DNA from: Psychrobacillus sp. FSL H8-0483
GTDB lineage: Bacteria; Bacillota; Bacilli; Bacillales_A; Planococcaceae
DNA: 64,000 bases
Reading direction: 5' to 3'
NCBI RefSeq assembly: GCF_038637725.1
Contig: NZ_CP152052.1
Location: 2,897,501-2,961,500, forward strand
This document shows, piece by piece, positions 58,269 through 64,000 of the stretch (positions are counted from its first letter, which is position 1; every line of letters begins with the position of its first letter). The position numbers and the translations under genes are program-made. The notes below the pieces were generated by a model that did no database searches, had not been told where the DNA came from, and saw only the letters and a program-made list of their open reading frames with translations.

Positions 58269-58479
58269 ATATTTTGTGACGAAAATCCGCGAGACTCCTG
58301 CGGAAAAACGTGCTGCCAAGACCCCGCAAGCGGGCTTATAGGAACAAATCCTAAGTTCGCCACATCCATGTAGCAACGGATTCGTGACCAACTTCCTGTT
58401 GCCCCGAGGAGGCTTGGAAGTTCGTCATCGGAAAGCGAGCGGATTTTCGGCACGTAACAATATGATCGTTTAACAGAGC
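58269..58479. repeat. Family A MITE-like repeat, long form
   Basis: From ATTTTGTGACGAAAATCCGC to ATGATCGTTTAACAGAGC. It is longer than the 21.7-kb copy by an internal segment (GTTCGCCACATCCATG and following). Small open frames inside it are repeat artefacts. Confidence 0.8.
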
Positions 58480-58532
58480 TTATCCGTTAAAAAATGTAAG
58501 ACAAACCTTATAATATAAAGATATACTAAGTA

Positions 58533-59057
58533 TTATTTTCGCATCTTTATAGAAAGTTCATACTGACCAATTAGCAATAACATAATATGTTCAAACATAT
58601 CACTTCTTTTTACATAACTGTTCGTAAATACGCCAATTGCACCTTCGTCATGTCGTATATCATTCTTATTAGTATAGACGTCCATGACAGGTCCAAGTTC
58701 CGCCCCTTCACGGAGTTGAATTGCTATCTCTTCTGGTAAAGGCACTCCTGCTCCTGTTGCAGTATAGACCTCTCCATCGTTCGTTGCCAGTGCTCCCCAA
58801 TTACAAATATACATTGTTCCGTCTATTTCTTGTACTCCTCCTTCTAAACCGATACCAAAATGGGCATCTGCTTGTACCATTAATTGCTTTGCACGATTAA
58901 TTGCACCTTGTCTTGTCTCTTCATTACTCATCGGTTGATTGGAAACTAGCGAAGGTACTTCTTTATTTACAAAACTAGCGTTTGGATAATAAATACTAGA
59001 TATGGACTGAACAGCCTTTGTTTTAGCTCTATTGTTGGTTCCTATTAATATTTTCAT
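58533..59057 (-). CDS. DUF84 / inosine-xanthosine triphosphatase-like protein
   Basis: A 174-residue protein of the NTPase PRRC1/YjjX-like (DUF84) family, which hydrolyses non-canonical purine nucleotides such as ITP and XTP. Visible parts are MKILIGTNNRAKTKAV, NRAKQLM, FGIGLEGGVQEIDG and LGPVMDVYTNK. The ATG follows GGGGAATAG. It is just downstream of the ytoP terminator. Substrate assignment is by family only. Confidence 0.87.
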   Translation of the reverse strand: MKILIGTNNRAKTKAVQSISSIYYPNASFVNKEVPSLVSNQPMSNEETRQGAINRAKQLMVQADAHFGIGLEGGVQEIDGTMYICNWGALATNDGEVYTATGAGVPLPEEIAIQLREGAELGPVMDVYTNKNDIRHDEGAIGVFTNSYVKRSDMFEHIMLLLIGQYELSIKMRK

Positions 59058-59076
59058 ACATTCTATTCCCCTTCAT

Positions 59077-59106
59077 AAAAAAAGATGCCATAAAGGGCAT
59101 CTTTTT
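59077..59106 (-). terminator. Terminator after ytoP
   Basis: Stem AAAAAGATGCC/GGCATCTTTTT with a 5-base loop and T-run. Confidence 0.9.
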
Positions 59107-59107
59107 A

Positions 59108-60181
59108 TTATACGTTAGCTTTGATTGTTTCTAATGTAGTTCGGTCACATGCTTTCACCAATTTCACAATCAATTCTTTTGCTGCTGCATAATCATCCGT
59201 ATGAATAATCGAAGAAGATGTGTGAATATAACGTGAGCATATGCCAATTACTGCGCTTGGAACTCCTTCATTGGATGTATGCACACGCCCTGCATCTGTT
59301 CCGCCTTGAGAGATAAAATATTGATATGGAATATGATGTGTTTCCGCCATATCCAACACAAATTCTCTCATACCACGATGGGTAATCATAGACCGGTCAA
59401 AAATTCGAAGTAATGTTCCCTTACCTAACTGACCAAATTCATTTTTATTACCGGAAGCATCATTGGCAGGACTAGCATCTAATGCAAAGAAAAGATCTGG
59501 TTTAATCATATTCGTGGAAGCTTGAGCCCCGCGAAGACCGACTTCTTCCATTACATTCGCACCAGAATACAGCATATTTGGTAATTGCTCATTTTGTACT
59601 TCTTTCAACAGTTCAATGGCAAGTCCGCAACCATAGCGGTTATCCCATGCTTTTGCCATAATTTTTTTATCATTGGCCATTGGTGTGAATGGACAAACAG
59701 GAACGATTTGATCCCCCGGTTTAATACCCATTCGAAGAACATCCTCTTTATCGTCTGCTCCGACATCAATTAGCATATTTTTAATGTCCATCGGCTTATT
59801 TCGCACTTCATCACTTAATAAATGAGGAGGAATAGAACCAATGACACCAGGGATAGTTTTTTCATTTGTCACAAGTTCTACTCGTTGTGCAAGTAATACT
59901 TGGTTCCACCAGCCGCCAAGTGGTTGAAAACGAATCATGCCGTTGTCTGTAATTCCAGAAACCATGAAGCCGACCTCGTCCATATGTCCAGCAACTAAAA
60001 TTTTAGGACCATTTTCATCGCCTTTTTTCAGTCCGAAAATACCGCCTAAATTATCCTGAACGATTTCATCCGAATATTTTGACAGCTCACTGCGCATAAA
60101 TGCACGAACAGCATGCTCATTTCCAGGTGCTCCAGGTAATTCTGTTAATGTTTTAAATAATGAGCGTGTTTCTTCATTCAT
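59108..60181 (-). CDS. ytoP: M42 family glutamyl aminopeptidase YtoP
   Basis: A 357-residue dinuclear metallo-aminopeptidase that forms large tetrahedral particles. Metal ligands fall in [40 protein letters not shown] and ALDASPAND, and the last histidine in SSIIHTDDY. It probably trims cytoplasmic peptides. It is divergent from ytzB. Confidence 0.94.
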   Translation of the reverse strand: MNEETRSLFKTLTELPGAPGNEHAVRAFMRSELSKYSDEIVQDNLGGIFGLKKGDENGPKILVAGHMDEVGFMVSGITDNGMIRFQPLGGWWNQVLLAQRVELVTNEKTIPGVIGSIPPHLLSDEVRNKPMDIKNMLIDVGADDKEDVLRMGIKPGDQIVPVCPFTPMANDKKIMAKAWDNRYGCGLAIELLKEVQNEQLPNMLYSGANVMEEVGLRGAQASTNMIKPDLFFALDASPANDASGNKNEFGQLGKGTLLRIFDRSMITHRGMREFVLDMAETHHIPYQYFISQGGTDAGRVHTSNEGVPSAVIGICSRYIHTSSSIIHTDDYAAAKELIVKLVKACDRTTLETIKANV

Positions 60182-60354
60182 GTTAAAAAGCCTCCTAAAG
60201 CTCCGTAATAATTATATTTATCTTCAAAAAGATTCCTCTTCTATTGTAATAAAAGTTTGAATAGTTTACTACAATAAACCTTCGGATATCGAAAAATTTA
60301 ATCGGTTGCGAGTTGTATGATACACTAAAAAAAAGGCCATAGGGAGGAACAAAA

Positions 60355-60669
60355 ATGAAATTAAAGGATTATATGATGGGTCTTGGGACTGGAATTGTTA
60401 TTGGTATTATCGCAAGTCAAGCTGCTAGTAAAATGAACTTTAATCGTTCTGCAGAGCTTGTTCTAAGCGATATAAAAAAATCATTTAAAGAAGAAGGTCC
60501 TATTGATGGATCGTGGATCTATATGAGCCCTGAACCCTTTCAAAAAGAAGCAATTAGCTTCCATGTATACAAAGGTGGAATTTCCCGCGTAAAAAATGGA
60601 GAACTCGAACAATTCGAGTTTGCAGCAGATGCCAAAACAGGTACGGTTGTAGATTTAGTGAAGCTTTAA
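60355..60669 (+). CDS. ytzB: YtzB-like small protein (PepSY-type)
   Basis: A 104-residue protein with a short N-terminal hydrophobic segment (about 8-24, GLGTGIVIGIIASQAA). The C-terminal part resembles the PepSY fold, ending FAADAKTGTVVDLVKL. It is probably membrane-associated. Position next to ytoP fits B. subtilis ytzB. AGGGAGG precedes the ATG. Function unknown. Confidence 0.8.
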   Translation: MKLKDYMMGLGTGIVIGIIASQAASKMNFNRSAELVLSDIKKSFKEEGPIDGSWIYMSPEPFQKEAISFHVYKGGISRVKNGELEQFEFAADAKTGTVVDLVKL

Positions 60670-60679
60670 ACATTTAGTT

Positions 60680-60708
60680 GAAGCCTTGTAGAATAGGCTT
60701 CTCTTATT
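60680..60708 (+). terminator. Terminator after ytzB
   Basis: GAAGCCT/AGGCTTC with an 8-base loop, followed by TCTTATTT. Confidence 0.8.
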
Positions 60709-60719
60709 TGAAGGAAACT

Positions 60720-60862
60720 ACAGAAATATGTATTCTACATGGAATAAAGTATAGTTGATTTCCGCTGTAGGTGGACGCTTTCCGCGGGGTGAGCGATAAG
60801 CCATCACCGCCGCTCACGCGTCCAGGTGAGACCCCCGCAGGAGCTTGCGGAGGGCACGGAAA
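60720..60862. repeat. Family C repeat
   Basis: The first 103 bases match 30774-30875. The remainder (CAGGTGAGACCCCCGCAGG...) differs, so the two copies have different right halves. Confidence 0.7.
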
Positions 60863-60900
60863 AAGTATCATTCTAATAAATTATCCATCAAATAGCCGCT

Positions 60901-61031
60901 AAGAGAATTTAGCGCTTTGGCATTCGCTTTCCGCGGGCGAGCGACGAGCCTCCTCCTTCGCTACGCTTCGTGCGGGGTCTCGTCTGTCTCGCTTTCCCGC
61001 AGGAGTCTCATGCGTCGCGCTAAATTCTCTT
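60901..61031. repeat. Family B MITE, intact
   Basis: A 131-bp element with perfect 15-bp inverted ends AAGAGAATTTAGCGC and GCGCTAAATTCTCTT. Its core is shared with the nested copy at 3455. It has no coding potential. Confidence 0.85.
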
Positions 61032-61161
61032 AAATTAAATACAGCAAATAGTTCCTACAAAATACAAATTTCTAGTTTTTCAGTGTCTTCAGCTTGCGAC
61101 AAGGAGGCTCACGGACCGCCTGCACCGGAATCACATAGATGTTATATTTAATCAAAAAACG

Positions 61162-61452
61162 AAGGGGCTGTCCAATAAGCCCATAAATTGAAGCAAGTGT
61201 AGAAAAACGAGTCTTTCTCTACACCTGCTTTTTGTATACTTTTTATTAAACTACTATTTTTTGTAGGCAATTGAATGTGGTGGAAGACGGCGACTCCAGC
61301 GGGAATAGCATGAGCTGAAGGCCCCGCAGGAGCGAAAGCGACGAGGAGACTAAAGCCATGCCCGCGGAAAGCGTCCGTCTGGAACGGAAATCAATACATT
61401 GGAAAAGGGACCATCTCTCAGTCACTATATGACTTTAGAGACAGCCCCCTCG
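61162..61452. repeat. Family D MITE, short copy
   Basis: A 291-bp relative of 45419-45809, nearly identical except for two internal deletions and altered right end (ACAGCCCCCTCG). The terminator-like hairpin near the left end is kept. Confidence 0.85.
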
Positions 61453-61508
61453 CTAAGAAATGTTTAATAGACTTTTTCAGTGGCCTCACATAATGCGCAG
61501 CTGATTTT

Positions 61509-62354
61509 TTATCTTGTTCGCTCTACTCTATCTACAATTTCTTTCCCATCTACTGACCATTTGATTAACCGGTTAAATGCATCATGGTAAAAGCTAAACC
61601 AATAGTTTTTTTGTAATCCTTCAGTGACCCATTTCTTTTTTGCAAAAACAGAAGTCATTGGATAATCGTCATAAGCCAAAACCCATAATGGATTTTGATG
61701 TGCATGGGTTGGCATTAAGTCAGCTAAGTGAATAATCGTTTCTCCATTTTGCTTGAATAATATAATACTATGTCCATCACTATGTCCACCAGTATGAATC
61801 ATTTCAATTCCTTCGACTACTTCTAACCTGTCAGTGAAAGTGATAACTTGGGATTCTATTGGCTCCCAATTTTCTTTCCAATAAGTATTTTGTGACCGAA
61901 TATTTGGGTTTTTCATTTCATTCCATTCGACCTCTGATACATAAATTTTAGCATTCGGGAAACTGGAAACTAATTTATCCTCTTCCCATTTCGTCAATCC
62001 ACAAGCATGGTCAAAGTGAAGGTGCGTCATAAGAATGATATCGATATCCTCAGGTAAAAAGCCAAGTTCAACTAAATTGTCCTCCACCATCGACTGATCC
62101 GACACTCCATAGTTTCGTAGCTGTTTTTCTGTAAATTTCCCGAAGCCTAACCCAGCTTCCATTAAAATATTCTGACCTTTATACTGGATGAATAGTGGAT
62201 CTGACGATAATTCTATTTGATTTTTTTCATTCACAGGATATTTCTTTTCCCATAAAGGTTTTGGCACAACTCCAAACATGGCTCCCCCATCCATATAAGT
62301 AGTACCGCCTTTTAACCATGTCAATGACATATCGTGAAATTGAAACGCATCCAT
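61509..62354 (-). CDS. ytnP: YtnP-type metallo-beta-lactamase-fold lactonase
   Basis: A 281-residue metallo-hydrolase with the zinc motif [12 protein letters not shown] near residues 109-120 and [11 protein letters not shown] further on. B. subtilis YtnP is reported to be a lactonase that disrupts N-acyl-homoserine-lactone-type signals, so quorum quenching is a possible role; substrate is inferred. The ATG has AAAAGGGGA upstream, with GGGAG closer. It sits next to trmB as in B. subtilis. Confidence 0.9.
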   Translation of the reverse strand: MDAFQFHDMSLTWLKGGTTYMDGGAMFGVVPKPLWEKKYPVNEKNQIELSSDPLFIQYKGQNILMEAGLGFGKFTEKQLRNYGVSDQSMVEDNLVELGFLPEDIDIILMTHLHFDHACGLTKWEEDKLVSSFPNAKIYVSEVEWNEMKNPNIRSQNTYWKENWEPIESQVITFTDRLEVVEGIEMIHTGGHSDGHSIILFKQNGETIIHLADLMPTHAHQNPLWVLAYDDYPMTSVFAKKKWVTEGLQKNYWFSFYHDAFNRLIKWSVDGKEIVDRVERTR

Positions 62355-62431
62355 ACTCCCAGGTCCCCTTTTTGACGTATTTTACTACTACTTCACTTCG
62401 TTCAGCTACACAGAAAATATGTTTCTCGTAA

Positions 62432-63073
62432 TTATACGAATTTTGCTTCTACTCGATAGATTGGTTGTCCCTTTGCAGAAAACTTTTCTTCATATTCAGT
62501 CATAATATTATCTTCTGGCATATTTACATGCAAATCGAGTGAAACATCTTTTATTAACATACCATAAGCCGACATGCTAATTAAAGAATATTCAAATAAT
62601 CCTCGATTATCCGTCTTAAAATGAATTTCCGCGTTGTCTACTAAAATAGATTCATAAAGCTTTAAGAAACCTTCATGCGTTAAACGTCTTTTGGCATGTC
62701 TAATCTTTGGCCACGGATCAGAGAAGTTTAAATACACACGGTCTACATCATTTTTCTCAAAGTACTTAGCCAAATGAGCACCGTTTACTTTTAGTAAGCG
62801 TAAATTTGGAAGGGGTTGGGCTGCAATAGCATTTTCAAGTGCAGAAACTATCACACTATCGTATAATTCAATCCCAATATAATTAATAGCTGGATTTTGC
62901 TTAGCCATACCAGTGATAAATTGTCCTTTACCAGTACCTACTTCAATATGAAGGGGGTTATTGTTTTTAAACTCCGTATCCCATTTCCCCATTAACTCCT
63001 CTGGATTTGGTATAACGATTTCAGGGTGAGCATGAATAAATTCCTCTGCCCACGGTTTGTGTCTTAACCTCAT
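62432..63073 (-). CDS. trmB: tRNA (guanine-N7-)-methyltransferase
   Basis: A 213-residue SAM-dependent enzyme making m7G46 in tRNA. The SAM site is [20 protein letters not shown], and [17 protein letters not shown] and [12 protein letters not shown] are family blocks. It starts 4 bases after the lipid kinase stop, with AAGGAG upstream, so both are on one transcript. It corresponds to B. subtilis YtmQ. Confidence 0.97.
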   Translation of the reverse strand: MRLRHKPWAEEFIHAHPEIVIPNPEELMGKWDTEFKNNNPLHIEVGTGKGQFITGMAKQNPAINYIGIELYDSVIVSALENAIAAQPLPNLRLLKVNGAHLAKYFEKNDVDRVYLNFSDPWPKIRHAKRRLTHEGFLKLYESILVDNAEIHFKTDNRGLFEYSLISMSAYGMLIKDVSLDLHVNMPEDNIMTEYEEKFSAKGQPIYRVEAKFV

Positions 63074-63077
63074 TACA

Positions 63078-64000
63078 TTAACTCCTTTTGCTTCTTAATG
63101 GTTTTGCTAAATTCCAAGCTTTCGGTTGAACCGAAAAAGAAAAACACTGTTCTTGCTCTGTTACACAAGAGAATTCCCCGTCTACATGGCCATAAACTTT
63201 CTCATGCATACGAATAGTAAAATCCTTAGCTTGAAGTTGTTTTACTTCTTTGTATTTAGTGTGTTTACCGAAAAAAACTGTTCCAAAAATGAACAGCAAT
63301 TTCCATCTAGCTAACTTATGGACAACTGTCATTTCAATTAATTGATCGTTAGGTAGCGAACTTGGAGAAATTTTCATGCCTCCACCAAAATACGCTTGAT
63401 TACAAACGACAATAAACCAAACATCATCAAACTTTAACGTATCTTCTTTCGTAAGTAAAGAGAACGAAAAAGTTTGAAAAACTAGCAATTCTTTTACAAC
63501 ATAAAGTATGTACGTTATTTTACCTAATCCAAATGCATTTAACCACTTTTTCCATTTGGAATTATTTGAAGAATATACCACCTTCGCATCGAAGCCAAAG
63601 CCAGCATTGTTGACAAAACTATAGGTAGATCGCTCGTTTGTTAGTTTACCTAAATCATATTTTTCGTATGTATATGCTTCTAACTGTTCGATGGATTGAA
63701 ATACAGAAAAAGTCCGACCAAAATCATTTCCACTTCCTGCAGAAATAACTCCAACTCGAACATGTTCATAACCGGTAGCTCCTGAGATTATTTCATGTAC
63801 GGTTCCGTCTCCACCAATAGCAACAATTAAGAGTGGCTCCTGACTTTCTTTAGCACATTGCTTCGTTATTTCCGTTGCATGCCCACTGTACTCTGTTACA
63901 CAAAATGTGTAAGGGAATGTTACTTTACCCCTCCAGGAATCCCATACTTTCTTGGATCGACCATTGCCAGCATGTTCATTGAGGATAAAGACAACTTTAT
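63078..64000 (-). CDS. ytlR: Diacylglycerol/lipid kinase family protein, 5' end outside window
   Basis: The frame continues without a stop from 63078 to the window edge, giving at least 307 residues. [16 protein letters not shown] and [15 protein letters not shown] near the visible N terminus, then [14 protein letters not shown] and [15 protein letters not shown], are the DAGK catalytic domain blocks. The C-terminal part is the second lobe. It should phosphorylate a lipid or sphingosine-like alcohol at the membrane surface. The start codon lies beyond 64000. Synteny with trmB matches B. subtilis ytlR. Confidence 0.9.
   Translation of the reverse strand, partial: KVVFILNEHAGNGRSKKVWDSWRGKVTFPYTFCVTEYSGHATEITKQCAKESQEPLLIVAIGGDGTVHEIISGATGYEHVRVGVISAGSGNDFGRTFSVFQSIEQLEAYTYEKYDLGKLTNERSTYSFVNNAGFGFDAKVVYSSNNSKWKKWLNAFGLGKITYILYVVKELLVFQTFSFSLLTKEDTLKFDDVWFIVVCNQAYFGGGMKISPSSLPNDQLIEMTVVHKLARWKLLFIFGTVFFGKHTKYKEVKQLQAKDFTIRMHEKVYGHVDGEFSCVTEQEQCFSFSVQPKAWNLAKPLRSKRS

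Noticed and set aside
58078-58453. Minus-strand frames of 83 and 75 codons
   Set aside because: They are contained in repeat sequence, overlap each other and have no start signals.

Overview
The window is a stretch of low-GC Firmicutes chromosome. Gene order closely follows the Bacillus subtilis pfkA-accA-accD-dnaE-nrnA, ackA-tpx-sppA, sspA-thiI, ezrA, rpsD-tyrS, acsA-acuABC-ccpA-aroX and murC-sftA-ytpR-ytpQ-ytpP-ytoP-ytnP-trmB segments. An alpha/beta-type spore protein gene with a sigma-G-like promoter shows that the organism forms endospores. The AT-rich genes, frequent TTG/GTG starts and many interspersed GC-rich palindromic repeats suggest a member of Bacillales close to Bacillus, most likely a Planococcaceae/Psychrobacillus-type organism. 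The genus is an inference.

Layout. 1-3.2 kb: 5' part of pfkA, then accA and accD (carboxyltransferase of acetyl-CoA carboxylase) behind a FadR/PdhR-type GntR regulator whose upstream region carries a perfect palindrome. 3.2-3.8 kb: nested repeat elements. 3.8-13.5 kb: dnaE, nrnA, ytpI, ytoI, ytkL, an M24 dipeptidase, a FluC pair and alanine dehydrogenase. 13.7-17.5 kb: a universal stress protein and ackA, separated by about 2.1 kb of apparent mobile-element relic. The relic is bounded by a 63-bp duplication of the ackA 3' end and holds a tyrosine-recombinase tail, a DUF1232 (YkvA-like) gene and a 49-codon ORF. 17.6-30.7 kb: ytxK, tpx, yteJ, sppA, NAD kinase, rarD, acyl-CoA synthetase, sspA, thiI, cysteine desulfurase, ezrA, hisJ and a GAF-type methionine sulfoxide reductase. 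31-35 kb: a methionine gamma-lyase-like enzyme with a perfect cre site, a GGDEF protein and rpsD. 36-41 kb: tyrS with a T-box leader and a class A penicillin-binding protein. 41-48 kb: the acetate/carbon-catabolite cluster acsA, acuABC, ccpA and aroX. 48-57.5 kb: an unusual FtsA-like protein with a long C-terminal extension, ytxH, ytxG, murC, sftA, ytpR, ytpQ and ytpP. 57.5-64 kb: a lipoprotein, a DUF84 NTPase, ytoP, ytzB, a dense repeat cluster, ytnP, trmB and the 3' part of a lipid kinase.

The acetate theme is strong: ackA, acsA, the AcuA/AcuC acetylation-deacetylation pair and CcpA lie close together, and cre-like sites sit between acsA and acuA and upstream of the methionine gamma-lyase gene. 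Thiolation and Fe-S/sulfur supply (thiI with cysteine desulfurase), cell division and wall synthesis (ezrA, murC, sftA, FtsA-like protein, class A PBP) and fatty-acid initiation (accDA) form other functional groups.

The most unusual material lies outside standard genes. There are at least four families of short MITE-like repeats (A-D). One copy sits between the tyrS T-box terminator and the tyrS ribosome-binding site, one supplies the stop codon and terminator of acuC, and one is interrupted by another. Other points are the integrative-element scar at the ackA 3' end and a terminator-like hairpin that contains the ackA ribosome-binding site. No CRISPR array, rRNA or tRNA gene was recognised.
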